64,000 nt of DNA, taken from the NCBI RefSeq assembly GCF_001426885.1, contig NZ_LMFP01000003.1, positions 310,001-374,000 on the forward strand. Direction: 5' to 3'. The translations under genes and the position numbers were made by a program. This document shows positions 34,430 through 43,978 of this stretch, one piece after another (the first letter of the stretch is position 1; the number at the start of each line of letters is the position of its first letter). Origin of the DNA: Pelomonas sp. Root1444 (GTDB lineage Bacteria > Pseudomonadota > Gammaproteobacteria > Burkholderiales > Burkholderiaceae_C). Below the pieces are notes generated by a model. That model was not told the DNA's origin, ran no database searches, and worked only from the letters and a program-made list of their open reading frames with translations.

Positions 34430-35143
34430 TCAGAGCGCCTTGAACAGGTGGTGATACGGCGTCGACACCTTCAATCGCTCAGGCCGCCCCTTGATCTCCA
34501 ACGCCAGCGATTCGCCCGCACGGTGCACGCCGTGCACATGGCGACGGTTGACCACCACGCTGCGGTGGACCTGCATGAAGCGCGCCGGGCCCAGCCGCTC
34601 CAGCAACTCCTTCAGTGACAGACGGACCAGCCCGTCGCAGTCCGCGGCCACGACGCGCGTGTACTTGCTGTCGGACTCGAAGTACTGCACGTCGTCCACG
34701 TGCAGCAACCGCACCTGGCTGCCCACGGCCACCTGCAGCCAGTCGTCGCCCGGGCTCGTGGGTGAAGAGGTCAGCGCCTCGCGCAGCCGCGCCACCGTCT
34801 TGGCCAGCCGTGGCAGCTCGACGGGCTTGAGCACATAGTCCACCGCCTGCGCCTCGAAGGCCTCCACCGCATGCGCGTCATAGGCCGTCACGAAGACGAC
34901 GCGTGTGTTGACACCCTGCAGCGCGTCGGCCACCTGCAGGCCGGTCAAGCCCGGCATGCGGATGTCCAGGAAGGCCAGCTGCGGCCGCAGCCGCTGGATG
35001 GCCTGCAGCGCCTGGATGCCGTCCGCGCATTCCTGCAGCAGCCGCAGCTCCGGCCACAGCTGCGTCAGGCGCTCGCGCAACGCCGCACGCATGAAGGGCT
35101 CGTCGTCGGCCAGGATGGCGGTCGGGGCGCCGTCGTCGGTCAT
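34430..35143 (-). CDS. LytTR-family response regulator
   Basis: 237 residues: receiver domain with Asp13-Asp14, phospho-acceptor Asp60 in LAFLDIRMPG and Lys in 'DYVLKPVELP'; LytTR domain (about 135-235; 'VQYFESDSKYTRVV', 'LSLKELLERLGPARFMQVHRSVVVNRR'). It shares 'VFVTAYDAHAxxAFxxxAVDY' with the plus-strand regulator at 31050. It starts four bases inside the kinase stop, forming the second LytS/LytTR pair in this region. Confidence 0.95.
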   Translation of the reverse strand: MTDDGAPTAILADDEPFMRAALRERLTQLWPELRLLQECADGIQALQAIQRLRPQLAFLDIRMPGLTGLQVADALQGVNTRVVFVTAYDAHAVEAFEAQAVDYVLKPVELPRLAKTVARLREALTSSPTSPGDDWLQVAVGSQVRLLHVDDVQYFESDSKYTRVVAADCDGLVRLSLKELLERLGPARFMQVHRSVVVNRRHVHGVHRAGESLALEIKGRPERLKVSTPYHHLFKAL

Positions 35144-36417
35144 GGCTTCTCCAGCGGCACGACCACGCTGGCGAGCACGCCGCCGTCCGTCATTGGTGAG
35201 ACGGACAGCCGTGCGCGCCCGCCATGGATGCCCTGCAGGCGCTCACGGATGTTGTGCAGGCCCGTGCCGCCGCCCTGCGTCGCCGCGCCGCCCAGGCCCA
35301 CGCCGTTGTCCTGCACGCTGACGTGCAGCTCAGCACCCACCTGCCGCGCGAACACGCGGATGCGCACCGGCCCGGGCTTGGGTTCCACGCCATGCTTGAT
35401 GGCGTTCTCCACCAGCGTCTGCACCACCAGCGGCGGGAACTCGATGTCCGCCAGCGCCTGCGGCAGGTCGACATCCACATCCAGCCGACCGCCCATGCGC
35501 AGCCGAGCGATCTGCAGGTAGGCATCGGTCAGCTCGAACTCGCGGCCCAGCGTGGACGAGAACTGCCGCATCGACGGCATGGCCAGCCGCAGGTAGCGGG
35601 TCAGCTGGTTGAGCAGGAAGTCCGCCGCTGCCGGGTCGCTCTTCAGCAGGTACTGCACCGTGGCCAGGGTGTTGAACAGGAAGTGCGGCTCGATCTGAGC
35701 CTGCAGCACGGCCAGCCGGGCTTCGGCCAGGCACCGGGCCATGTCGGAGGTTTCGGCGCGCTGGTCGGCCTGCTCTACGCGCGATTGCCATTTCAGCGTC
35801 GTGCGATGACGGTGCACCAGGGACAGCAGATACAACGGACCTGCGCCCAGGGCAACGGCAAAGTGCAGTGGACGCAGCAGGCCCGGATGACGATGTTCGA
35901 GCGCCCACAACACGACTCCACATGCCATCTCCGCCACCAGAAGTGCGGGCAGCCACTGGGCCAGCGCCCGCCGAACGCTCGGCCTGTCGCCCTCAGTTCG
36001 CGCAAGCCACCAGCTCGCAGCCTCGATAGGCAAGGTGGCCGACACGACAAATACGGCCATCAGTTGGAAATTCGGCTTGCCGGGGGCCAGTCCAGGCTGG
36101 CCCAGCGGCCACAAGCCAGCCAGCAACGCACCGGCGTACACGACCAACAGCGCGATCAGGTTGCTCGGCCGTCGGTAGGCGACGAACAACGACGCATTGG
36201 CATTGGTCCAGTTGAAGGCAGTCGACGCATACGCGGCGAACGCCGCCAAAAAGAACAGGCCCGCTTCGCTCCAGCGCGGATCGATCCTCCCCAACAGGGC
36301 GTTGGCCAGCGCCAGCACCACGAAGATCGGAACCAGGAACCAGCCCGGGTTACGGCGGCGAGCCTGTTCATGGCTTCGATCAGGCCCCTGGCTGCTTATT
36401 GCGTCCTGCACAGTCAT
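35140..36417 (-). CDS. LytS/AlgZ-type sensor histidine kinase
   Basis: 425 residues: a basic N-terminus, about six membrane helices (residues 25-215), a short linker helix, phospho-acceptor His245 in EPHFLFN and an HATPase domain ('LVVQTLVENAIKHGVEP', 'DNGVGLGG', 'GTGLHNIRERL'). It is about 85 residues longer than the LytS at 30037 owing to extra helices. ATG 36417 has a GGAGAA ribosome site; a start eight codons upstream at 36441 is less likely. It overlaps its regulator by four bases. Confidence 0.92.
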   Translation of the reverse strand: MTVQDAISSQGPDRSHEQARRRNPGWFLVPIFVVLALANALLGRIDPRWSEAGLFFLAAFAAYASTAFNWTNANASLFVAYRRPSNLIALLVVYAGALLAGLWPLGQPGLAPGKPNFQLMAVFVVSATLPIEAASWWLARTEGDRPSVRRALAQWLPALLVAEMACGVVLWALEHRHPGLLRPLHFAVALGAGPLYLLSLVHRHRTTLKWQSRVEQADQRAETSDMARCLAEARLAVLQAQIEPHFLFNTLATVQYLLKSDPAAADFLLNQLTRYLRLAMPSMRQFSSTLGREFELTDAYLQIARLRMGGRLDVDVDLPQALADIEFPPLVVQTLVENAIKHGVEPKPGPVRIRVFARQVGAELHVSVQDNGVGLGGAATQGGGTGLHNIRERLQGIHGGRARLSVSPMTDGGVLASVVVPLEKP

Positions 36418-36529
36418 TTCTCCAGCAGCGCAGCCGCCCATTGCGGCTCACTGGGACGCAGCATCCCGGTTCGACCGCGCTGCCGCTGCACTGGCGTGAC
36501 GAATGAAGCCCCTCTGCGACGAACGCCGC

Positions 36530-37324
36530 TCAGGGAGCGACCAGCCCCGCCACCGCCTTGGGCAGTTCGGCTTCGATCAAGGCCTCCAGCGCCTTGACGC
36601 GCTGTTCGGCGGTCGTCGCGGCCCAGGGGTTGGCGCCGGCCTCGGCGGCCACGGGCAGGCGGCTGGCGACAGCGAGGGACTGCTCGCGCCGGAGCTTGAG
36701 GTCGCTCAGGTCGATCAGCGCCACGCGGATGGACACATAGGGCGCGAACACCGGCTGGCCCTGCTGGCCGTCGAAGCCGATCTGCGCGCTGGGGCGCTGG
36801 TCGAGCACGAAGCCCGGGCCTTCCAGCGTGGTGAGGATGCGCGCGGGCAGCGCGTTAGCCAAGGCCGGCTCCTGGCGGCTGCGCGTGACGAGCAGCAGCT
36901 TGGCTGCACCGCTCTGGCGCACCGCGTCGCCGAGCTTGCCGGGCAGCGCCAGCCGGCCGTCGACGAAGAGGTTGGCCGGGTCTCCGAAAAGGCTGCGCGT
37001 GGATGAGGTGTAGAGCTTGACCTCGCGCTTGTCGCCGCCTGCCTTGACGGCCTCGTTGAGCGCCTGCAGCACCGCGTTGTCCAGCCCGCCGGCCGGCGTG
37101 GCGGTCCACTCGCCGCTTTGCGGTGTGTCGCCGCGCGCCGGCGTCAGGTGGATGAGCTGCACGCTGTCACCGAGCAGGGACAGGGCCGCGAACTTGTTGG
37201 GGTCGCGGGGCGTCTTGTCCTCCGCGGCGGGCGTCGGCGCGGGCGGCGGCGGCGGCTTGTTCTTGACGGACTGGCCGAGGGCCAGGGCGGGCAGCAGGGC
37301 CAGGACGTACAGCAGGGGCTTCAT
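36530..37324 (-). CDS. Exported hypothetical protein
   Basis: 264 residues with a signal peptide (MKPLLYVLALLPALALG) and a Pro-rich segment (about 20-42) at the mature N-terminus. The rest has no catalytic motif that I recognise; it contains 'AVRQSGAAKLLLVTRSR' and 'SIRVALIDLSDLKLRREQSLAVAS', with the look of a small alpha/beta periplasmic domain. It is the last gene of a five-gene overlapped set, starting four bases before the dehydrogenase stop. Confidence 0.7.
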   Translation of the reverse strand: MKPLLYVLALLPALALGQSVKNKPPPPPAPTPAAEDKTPRDPNKFAALSLLGDSVQLIHLTPARGDTPQSGEWTATPAGGLDNAVLQALNEAVKAGGDKREVKLYTSSTRSLFGDPANLFVDGRLALPGKLGDAVRQSGAAKLLLVTRSRQEPALANALPARILTTLEGPGFVLDQRPSAQIGFDGQQGQPVFAPYVSIRVALIDLSDLKLRREQSLAVASRLPVAAEAGANPWAATTAEQRVKALEALIEAELPKAVAGLVAP

Positions 37325-38316
37325 TGCAGGGGCAGGATTTCCGGGTTCAGCGGGGTCGGGGGCGTCGCGCCGGTCAGTGCAGCAACGAGGTTATCGGCGG
37401 CCAGGTCGGCCATGGCCAGGCGGGTCGGCATGGTGGCGCTGGCGATGTGCGGCGTCAGCACGACGTTGGGCAGCGGCAGCAGCGCCGGGTTGACGCGCGG
37501 CTCGCCTTCGAAGACGTCCAGGCCCGCGGCGGCGATGCGGTGCTCGCGCAGCGCCGCGGCCAGTGCGTCCTCGTCGACGATGCCGCCGCGGGCGATGTTG
37601 ACCAGCGTCGCGGTCGGCTTCATCAGCGCGATCTCGGCGGCGCCGATGCAGTGGTGCGAGGCGGCCGAGTACGGCAGCACGAGGATGAGGTGGTCGGCCT
37701 CGCGCAGCAGTTCGTCCTTGGACAGGTAGCGCGCAGCCAGCTGGCTCTCGGTCTCGGCCGGCAGCCGCGAGCGGTTGTGATAGATCACCTTCATGCCGAA
37801 GCCGGAGTGGCCGCGGCGCGCGATGGCTTGGCCGATGCGGCCCATGCCGAGGATGCCGAGCGTCGTGCCGTGCACGTCAGCGCCGGCCAGGAAGTCCCAG
37901 GACCAGCTCTCCCAGCGACCGTCGCGCAGTAGGCGTTCGCCTTCACTCATGCGCCGCGCGGTGGCCATCAGCAGCGCGAAGCCGAAGTCCGCCGTCGTCT
38001 CGGTCAGCACGTCAGGCGTGTTGGTGACAAGCACGCGGCGCGCGGTGCAGGCGGGCAGGTCGATGTGGTTGTAGCCCACGCTCATCGTGGAGATGACACG
38101 CAGCTCGGGGCAGGCATCGAGCAGTTCGCCGGTGATGCGCACGGTGCCGGTGATGTAGGCGCCGGCCTTGCCCTGTAGGCGGGCGCGCAGTTCGTCGGGC
38201 GTCAGCACGGTGTCGCCCGGCACGGTGTCCAGCTCGAAATGCCGCGAGAGCTTGTCGATCACCGCCGCCGGCACGCGGCGCGCCACGAGAACCTTGGGTC
38301 TTTTCGTCACATCCAT
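37321..38316 (-). CDS. 2-hydroxyacid dehydrogenase (glyoxylate/hydroxypyruvate reductase-like)
   Basis: 331 residues of the D-isomer-specific 2-hydroxyacid dehydrogenase family: Rossmann motif 'GILGMGRIGQAIA', catalytic Arg in 'NIARGGIVDEDAL', Glu in 'DVFEGEP' and His in 'TPHIASAT'. The overall pattern ('STMSVGYNHID', 'TNTPDVLTETTADF') is of the GhrB / D-glycerate dehydrogenase group, reducing glyoxylate or hydroxypyruvate with NAD(P)H. ATG 38316 overlaps the antiporter gene by ten bases and the stop overlaps the next gene by four. Confidence 0.93.
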   Translation of the reverse strand: MDVTKRPKVLVARRVPAAVIDKLSRHFELDTVPGDTVLTPDELRARLQGKAGAYITGTVRITGELLDACPELRVISTMSVGYNHIDLPACTARRVLVTNTPDVLTETTADFGFALLMATARRMSEGERLLRDGRWESWSWDFLAGADVHGTTLGILGMGRIGQAIARRGHSGFGMKVIYHNRSRLPAETESQLAARYLSKDELLREADHLILVLPYSAASHHCIGAAEIALMKPTATLVNIARGGIVDEDALAAALREHRIAAAGLDVFEGEPRVNPALLPLPNVVLTPHIASATMPTRLAMADLAADNLVAALTGATPPTPLNPEILPLQ

Positions 38317-39647
38317 ATCCACGTCACCAACAGCAAAAGCGGCAGCATCACCGCGGACGACCACAGCAGGTAGCCACCGAAGCTGGGCATCTTCACGCCG
38401 CGCTCCTCGGCAATCGCCTTGACCATGAAGTTGGGCGCGTTGCCGATATAGGTCATCGCGCCCATGAAGACACTGCCGCCGGAGATGGCCGCCAGCACCA
38501 GGGCGCCCTCGCCCATCAGCTGCTGCGCGTTGCCGCCGGCGAGGTTGAAGAAGGCAAGGTAGGTGGGCGCGTTGTCGAGCACCGCCGACAGGCCGCCCGT
38601 CAGCCAGAAGTAGGCCGCCGGCGACGGCTGCCCGTCCGGGCCGGTGAGCAGGGCCGCCACCGGCGCGAACACGCCGGCCGGGCCGGCCTTGAGCATCGCG
38701 ATGACGGGCACCATCGTCAGGAAGATGGCGATGAAGAGCTTGGCGACCTCCTGCATCGGCGCCCAGGAGAACTGGTTCTTCTCGCGCACGCCGGCCGGCG
38801 TGAGCCACAGCGAGGCGGCGGTCACGCCGACGAGGCCGATGTCGCGCACCAGGGCCTGCAGCGGCAGCGGCGTGCCCCAGAGGTCGAAGACGATGCCGGG
38901 CTTCCAGGTGCCGCTCATCAGCACCAGGCCGATGGCCACCGCCAGCGGCAGCAGGTTGATGGCGCCCTCCAGGCCCAGCCGCGGCGCGTCGGGCGTCGGG
39001 TCGGCGGGCGTGATGCCTTCCTTGCGATACAGCCAGCTGTCGACGACCCAGAAGACCGCCAGCAGTGCGGCGATCAGGAACAGCGTCTCGCCCCACAGCT
39101 GGCCGGCCGTCCAGAAGAAGCTGACGCCTTGCAGGAAGCCGAGGAACAGTGGCGGGTCGCCCAGCGGCGTCAGCGACCCGCCGACGTTGCTGACGATGAA
39201 GATGAAGAAGACGACGACGTGCGCGTTGTGGCGGCGGTTGTCGTTGGCGCGGATCAGCGGGCGGATCAGCAGCATGGACGCGCCGGTCGTGCCCATGAGG
39301 CTGGCCAGCGCCGCGCCCAGCAGCATCAGGCCGGCGTTCAGCGCCGGGCTGCCGTGCAGGTTGCCGCGGATGAAGATGCCGCCGGCGGTCGTGTACAGCG
39401 CGCCGAGCAGGATGGTGAACGGCAGGTATTCCTCGACCAGCGTGTGCACCAGCATGTGGCCGGTCTCCCCGGCGCCGAAGGCCAGCGTGAAAGGCACCAG
39501 CAACGCCACCGTCCAGGCCGCGGCGATCTTGCCGAAATGGTGGTGCCAGAAGGCCGGTGCCGCCAGCGGCATTACGGCGATGGACAGCAGCAGCCCGGCG
39601 AACGGCGCCGCCCAGGCCAGGTCCAATGCAGACCCCTGCAGCGCCAT
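38307..39647 (-). CDS. Na+/H+ antiporter-like membrane protein (NhaD / ion transporter superfamily)
   Basis: 446 residues with about eleven to twelve membrane helices, including 'NVGGSLTPLGDPPLFLGF' and 'GGLSAVLDNAPTYLAFFN', the two repeat signatures of the ion-transporter superfamily (NhaD, ArsB, CitM-like). The 'SNVGGSLTPLGDPP' element fits the sodium:proton antiporter branch. Located in the inner membrane. The start shares one base with the nitroreductase stop and the end overlaps the dehydrogenase by ten bases. Confidence 0.85.
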   Translation of the reverse strand: MALQGSALDLAWAAPFAGLLLSIAVMPLAAPAFWHHHFGKIAAAWTVALLVPFTLAFGAGETGHMLVHTLVEEYLPFTILLGALYTTAGGIFIRGNLHGSPALNAGLMLLGAALASLMGTTGASMLLIRPLIRANDNRRHNAHVVVFFIFIVSNVGGSLTPLGDPPLFLGFLQGVSFFWTAGQLWGETLFLIAALLAVFWVVDSWLYRKEGITPADPTPDAPRLGLEGAINLLPLAVAIGLVLMSGTWKPGIVFDLWGTPLPLQALVRDIGLVGVTAASLWLTPAGVREKNQFSWAPMQEVAKLFIAIFLTMVPVIAMLKAGPAGVFAPVAALLTGPDGQPSPAAYFWLTGGLSAVLDNAPTYLAFFNLAGGNAQQLMGEGALVLAAISGGSVFMGAMTYIGNAPNFMVKAIAEERGVKMPSFGGYLLWSSAVMLPLLLLVTWIWM

Positions 39648-40360
39648 CAGTCCTCCAGGAAGCGGGTGAACTCGGCCACGGGCGCACGCTCGGTGACGAG
39701 GCTGTTCTCGACCGCCGCCGGGTCGGCGTAACCCAGCGACATGCCGCACACCAGCATCTGCTCGGGCGCCAGCTGCAGCTCATCGGCGATCAGCCGGTGG
39801 AACTGCGTGAACGCGGCCTGCGGGCAGGTGTGCAGGCCGCGCGCGCGGGCGGCGACCATGATGTTCTGCAGGAACATGCCGTAATCCAGCCAGGAGCCCT
39901 GCTGCATGACGCGGTCGATGGTGAAGAACATCCCCACCGGCGCGTCGAAAAAGATGAAGTTGCGCCCATGCTGGTGCTGCATGCGCGCCTTGTCGGTCTT
40001 GGCGATGCCCAGCAGGCCGTACAGGTCCCAGCCGACCTTGCGGCGGCGGTCGATGTAGGGGCTGCGCCATTCGGTGGGGTAGTAGGCGTACTCCTCCTTG
40101 TGGGCGGCGTTCTGCTCGGGGTCGAGGTAGGCGGCCTGGATGCGCCCGCCGATGCGCTGGAGCGCGGCACCGGTCAGCACATGGACCTGCCAGGGCTGGG
40201 TGTTGGTGCCCGACGGCGCGTGGGAGGCGACTTCGAGGATGTCCTCAATGGTCTGGCGCGGCACGGGCGTGGGCAGGAAGGCGCGCAGCGAGTGCCGGGT
40301 CTTGATGGCGGCGTCGACGGCGGCGGTCTGCTCGAGTGTGGGCATGTCGAAACGGCTCAT
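39647..40360 (-). CDS. Nitroreductase family protein
   Basis: 237 residues of the FMN-dependent nitroreductase family: N-terminal 'AAIKTRHSLRAFLPTPVP' with the FMN phosphate Arg-x-Ser-x-Arg pattern, 'ASHAPSGTNTQPWQVHVL' and C-terminal 'MLVCGMSLGYADP'. Members reduce nitroaromatics, quinones or flavins with NAD(P)H. Natural substrate unknown. The start overlaps the thioesterase stop by four bases. Confidence 0.93.
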   Translation of the reverse strand: MSRFDMPTLEQTAAVDAAIKTRHSLRAFLPTPVPRQTIEDILEVASHAPSGTNTQPWQVHVLTGAALQRIGGRIQAAYLDPEQNAAHKEEYAYYPTEWRSPYIDRRRKVGWDLYGLLGIAKTDKARMQHQHGRNFIFFDAPVGMFFTIDRVMQQGSWLDYGMFLQNIMVAARARGLHTCPQAAFTQFHRLIADELQLAPEQMLVCGMSLGYADPAAVENSLVTERAPVAEFTRFLED

Positions 40361-40797
40361 GGCGTGAGGCCCTTCAGGGCTTGGAGGTAGGCGGACGGCA
40401 GCTCCGCCACCGGGCGGCGGCTGTGCCGGTCGACGTAGACATGCACGAAATGACCTCGCGCCGCGCAGCCGGCGGCGCCTTCGGCGAACAGGCCGATCTC
40501 GTAGCGCACGCTGGAGCGGCCCTGTTGTGCGACGCGCACGCCGGCCTCGATGCGCTGCGGGAAGGCCAGCGACTCGAAGAAGTTGCAGTGGGTCTCCACG
40601 ACCAGGCCGATGACTTCGCCGCCGTGGATGTCCAGCGCGCCGGCCTCGATCAGCAGGCTGTTCACGGCGGTGTCGAAGAGGCTGTAGTAGACGACGTTGT
40701 TCAGGTGCCCGTATGCATCGTTGTCCATCCACCGGGTGGTCAGCGGCACGAAGCGGGCGTAGGCTTCGCGGGTATCGGGCTGGGGGCGGGTCGTCAT
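40357..40797 (-). CDS. Acyl-CoA thioesterase (4HBT / YbgC-like)
   Basis: 146 residues, a hot-dog-fold thioesterase with the signature 'RWMDNDAYGHLNNVVYYSLFDTAVN', in which the Asp of 'DNDAYGH' is the likely catalytic residue. These enzymes hydrolyse acyl-CoA or 4-hydroxybenzoyl-CoA-like thioesters. ATG 40797 opens the five-gene overlapped set (thioesterase, nitroreductase, antiporter, dehydrogenase, exported protein). It is divergent from the Cache gene, 152 bases away. Confidence 0.92.
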   Translation of the reverse strand: MTTRPQPDTREAYARFVPLTTRWMDNDAYGHLNNVVYYSLFDTAVNSLLIEAGALDIHGGEVIGLVVETHCNFFESLAFPQRIEAGVRVAQQGRSSVRYEIGLFAEGAAGCAARGHFVHVYVDRHSRRPVAELPSAYLQALKGLTP

Positions 40798-40949
40798 GCG
40801 GCCATTCTTCCATGCGCCCCGGCGCCCCCCGGCTTTACGAGGCGAATGCGGCATATGCACTTGCCCAATCAGAGATTCCGGAGAAAACTGCCCCGCGGCC
40901 TTGAGTTTCGTCTGAGGCTTGTTTCCCAACGTCCCCAAGGAGCATTCGC

Positions 40950-41411
40950 ATGAACCGATTCCCAGTGGCAGGTCTTGCCATCGCCCTGGCCGCCCTCGTC
41001 GGCACGCCGCTTGCGCTGGCCGACAACGCGACCAAGGAAGACGCGGTCGCGACCGTCAAGAAGGGCGTGGCCTACATCAAGGCCAACGGCCGCGACAAGG
41101 CCTATGCCGAGATCACGGCCAAGAACCCGATGTTCGTCAAGAGCGACCTCTACCTCGTCGTCTACGGCATGGACGGCAAATGCCTGGCCCATGGCGCCAA
41201 CGAGAAGCAGGTCGGCCGCGACCTGATCGACCTGAAGGACATCGATGGCAAGGCCTTCGTGCGCGAGCGCGTCGAGCTGGGCAAGACCAAGCCCAACGGC
41301 TTCTGGCAGGACTACAAGTTCACCAACCCGGCAACGAAGAAGATCGAACCCAAGCAGATGTACTGCGAGCGGCTGGACGACACGCTCGTCTGCGGCGGCA
41401 TCTACAAGTAG
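40950..41411 (+). CDS. Periplasmic Cache-domain protein
   Basis: 153 residues with a signal peptide (1-24, ending ALA) and a single Cache_2-like domain: '[24 protein letters not shown]', '[27 protein letters not shown]', '[26 protein letters not shown]'. Such stand-alone Cache proteins bind small ligands in the periplasm. Two cysteines (Cys78 and one near the end in 'VCGGIY') may pair. It has an AAGGAG ribosome site and lies 73 bases upstream of a chemotaxis receptor, a constant pairing in Burkholderiales that suggests it delivers a ligand signal to that receptor. Confidence 0.9.
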   Translation: MNRFPVAGLAIALAALVGTPLALADNATKEDAVATVKKGVAYIKANGRDKAYAEITAKNPMFVKSDLYLVVYGMDGKCLAHGANEKQVGRDLIDLKDIDGKAFVRERVELGKTKPNGFWQDYKFTNPATKKIEPKQMYCERLDDTLVCGGIYK

Positions 41412-41427
41412 TCATCCGGCGGATGAC
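41411..41427 (+). terminator. Hairpin between Cache gene and chemoreceptor
   Basis: Perfect 7-bp stem GTCATCC (41411-41417) / GGATGAC (41421-41427) with a three-base loop, directly at the stop codon. There is no T run, so it may be a processing or weak attenuation structure that sets the ratio of Cache protein to receptor. Confidence 0.4.
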
Positions 41428-41484
41428 GGGCCACCTTCCATGCCGCCGACTGGCTTCGCCAGCGGCCTCTTCCGGAGTGCGACC

Positions 41485-43020
41485 ATGAAGCTGGCCGCGA
41501 AGATGCTGTTGCCGCCGATGGCGGCGCTGGCGGTCGTCCTGGCGATCGGGCTGGGCGGCAACATGCTGTCGCTGCGCGAGGTCGTCAAGGCCAACGAGGC
41601 CGACCAGCAGCGCAACGAAGTCTTCATGACCATGGTGTCGGTGCAGACCCAGGTGGGCGAGATGCACGGCGGCGTCTTTCGCACCATCGCGCTGATCGCC
41701 TCGCTGGATGAGGCCAAGGTCAAGTCGCTGCGCGGCCAGTTGAAGGCCCAGGTCGACGGCCTGTCGCGCACGCTGGGCACGCTGTCCGACATGCCCGGCA
41801 CGCCGGCCGGCACCGAGGCTCTCGTCAAATCCGCCCTGCCCTTGCTGCAGGCCTACCTCAACAAGGCCGACGGCGCCATCGACCTGGCCTCGGTGGACCC
41901 CAACACCGGCGTCGCCGCGATGCAGGACGCCGAGGCGCGCTACAAGGAGTTGGCGGCGCTGATCGGCAAGGTCGTGCAAGGCATGGGCGGCGAGCAGCAG
42001 GCCGCCGCGGCGGCGCAGCAGGCCGAGGCGCGCCGACGTGCCTGGATCATTGCCCTGGTCTCGCTGCTGGCTGCCGGCGCTGGCATGGGCATGCTGCTGG
42101 TCAACCAGCGCAAGATCACCGCGGACGTGAACGCCTCGCTGTCGCTGGCCGAATCGGTGGCCGCGGGCGACTTGACGCAGCGCGCCGCGCCGCGGGGCGA
42201 AGACGAGCTGGCCGGCCTGATGCGCTCGCTCAACCAGATGTGCGAGCAGCTCGGCCAGTCGGTCGGCGACGTCATGCTGGTGGCCGACTCCATCCGCACC
42301 GCGTCGGCCGAGATCGCCTCGGGCAACCAGGACCTGAGCACCCGCACGGAGCAGACGGCCTCCAGCCTGGAGATCACCAGCTCGTCGATGGGGCAGCTGA
42401 CCGGCACCGTGCGCCAGAGCGCCGACAACGCGCAGACGGCAAACCAACTCGCCAGCAATGCGGCCACCGTGGCCCACCGCGGCGGCAGCGTGGTGCAGCA
42501 GGTGGTGGACACGATGACCGACATCGCGGCCTCCAGCAAGCGCATCGCCGACATCATCGGCGTCATCGACGACATCGCCTTCCAGACCAACATCCTGGCG
42601 CTCAACGCCGCGGTCGAGGCGGCGCGCGCCGGTGAGCAGGGCCGCGGCTTCGCGGTCGTGGCCGGCGAGGTGCGCAGCCTCGCCGGGCGCAGCGCGGCGG
42701 CGGCCAAGGAGATCAAGACGCTGATCGGCGCCAGCGTCGAGCGCGTCGAATCCGGCACCCGCCTCGTGCGCGATGCCGGCTCGACCATGGGCGAGATCGT
42801 CGGCGCCGTGCAGCGCGTGACCGACATCATGGGCGAGATCAGCACCAGCGCCGCAGCTCAGAGCCGCGGCATCGACGAGGTCACCCAGGCGGTGACCCAG
42901 GTCGACGACATGACGCAGCAGAACGCCGCCCTCGTCGAGGAAAGCGCCGCGGCGGCCGAGTCGCTGCGCGAACAGGCCCAGCGCCTGGCCCAGGTCGTCA
43001 GCCAGTTCCGCGTTCGCTGA
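41485..43020 (+). CDS. Methyl-accepting chemotaxis protein
   Basis: 511 residues: membrane helix 1 (about 10-30), a periplasmic four-helix-bundle type region (about 31-185), helix 2 (about 187-207), HAMP (about 208-260) and the signalling domain with the hairpin tip '[22 protein letters not shown]'. Methylation helices carry Glu/Gln pairs. No C-terminal NWETF-type pentapeptide is present, so CheR/CheB would not be tethered. ATG 41485 has a GGAG ribosome site; ATG 41440 is an alternative. Its last 23 bases overlap the convergent HDAC-like gene. Confidence 0.93.
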   Translation: MKLAAKMLLPPMAALAVVLAIGLGGNMLSLREVVKANEADQQRNEVFMTMVSVQTQVGEMHGGVFRTIALIASLDEAKVKSLRGQLKAQVDGLSRTLGTLSDMPGTPAGTEALVKSALPLLQAYLNKADGAIDLASVDPNTGVAAMQDAEARYKELAALIGKVVQGMGGEQQAAAAAQQAEARRRAWIIALVSLLAAGAGMGMLLVNQRKITADVNASLSLAESVAAGDLTQRAAPRGEDELAGLMRSLNQMCEQLGQSVGDVMLVADSIRTASAEIASGNQDLSTRTEQTASSLEITSSSMGQLTGTVRQSADNAQTANQLASNAATVAHRGGSVVQQVVDTMTDIAASSKRIADIIGVIDDIAFQTNILALNAAVEAARAGEQGRGFAVVAGEVRSLAGRSAAAAKEIKTLIGASVERVESGTRLVRDAGSTMGEIVGAVQRVTDIMGEISTSAAAQSRGIDEVTQAVTQVDDMTQQNAALVEESAAAAESLREQAQRLAQVVSQFRVR

Positions 43021-43933
43021 CCCAGCTCGCCCAGCTTTCGGCGGCCAGGTTCAGCGTGTTGACCTGCACGGCGACCGTCGTCGCCAGGTCGTGGCCATAG
43101 CCGCCGGCCATGCTGAGCGCGACGGGAACGCGGTGCTCGCGCAGTGCCGCCAGCACGCGGCGGTCGCGCTCGGCCAGGCCGTCGTAAGTGAGCTTCAGCC
43201 GCCCGAGGCGGTCGGCCTCGTGCGGGTCGGCCCCCGCCAGGTAGAAGGCCAGGCCTGGCTCGCAGCGCTGCCAGACTTCGGCCAGCGCCCGGTCCAGCGC
43301 AGCCAGATAGTCGGCATCGCCGCAGCCGTCGGGCAGTTCCACGTCCAGGTCGCTCGCCTCCTTGCGGAACGGGAAGTTGCGTGCGCCATGCATGGAGAAG
43401 GTGAACACCGTGTCGTCGTCACGGAAGATGGCCGCCGTGCCGTTGCCCTGGTGCACGTCGAGGTCGATGACGAGGATGCGCAGCAGGCTGCGGCGGGTCC
43501 TGGCCCATTCGGCCTGCATCAGCCGTGCGGCCACGGCCACGTCGTTGAAGACGCAATAGCCCGAGCCCTTGTCGGCATAGGCGTGGTGGGTGCCGCCGGC
43601 CATGTTGGCGGCCACGCCTTCCTGCAGCGCGGCGCGGGCGGCGGCGATGCTGGCGCCAACGGAGTGCCTGGAGCGGGCTGCCATCGACGGGCTCCACGGG
43701 AAGCCGATCTCGCGCTGCTGGGCGGCGCCGAGATGGCCATGGGTAACGGCGTCGACATAGTCCGGCGTGTGCGCCAGCGCCAGCTCGCCCTCGGTCGCGG
43801 CGGGCGCCGCTGCCATCCTGAGCAGCCCCGGCTCGCGCTCGAAGTGCTCGCGCAGCAGCCGGTACTTGGACTGCGGGAAACGGTGCCCCGGCGGCAGCGC
43901 CAGGCTGTGGGCGTCGGAATGAAAGGCGAGCAT
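42998..43933 (-). CDS. Histone-deacetylase-family amidohydrolase
   Basis: 311 residues of the zinc-dependent arginase/deacetylase superfamily. Seen: '[20 protein letters not shown]'-like N-terminus, the His pair in '[21 protein letters not shown]', zinc ligands in '[12 protein letters not shown]', and '[19 protein letters not shown]' with the last zinc Asp. Bacterial members act on acetylpolyamines, acetoin-pathway (AcuC) or other acylated small molecules. The 3' end overlaps that of the chemoreceptor by 23 bases on the opposite strand. Confidence 0.92.
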   Translation of the reverse strand: MLAFHSDAHSLALPPGHRFPQSKYRLLREHFEREPGLLRMAAAPAATEGELALAHTPDYVDAVTHGHLGAAQQREIGFPWSPSMAARSRHSVGASIAAARAALQEGVAANMAGGTHHAYADKGSGYCVFNDVAVAARLMQAEWARTRRSLLRILVIDLDVHQGNGTAAIFRDDDTVFTFSMHGARNFPFRKEASDLDVELPDGCGDADYLAALDRALAEVWQRCEPGLAFYLAGADPHEADRLGRLKLTYDGLAERDRRVLAALREHRVPVALSMAGGYGHDLATTVAVQVNTLNLAAESWASWVSERGTG

Positions 43934-43978
43934 GGCACGACGATATCCGCCCGCCTGTCACATCCCGATACCCCCTAG

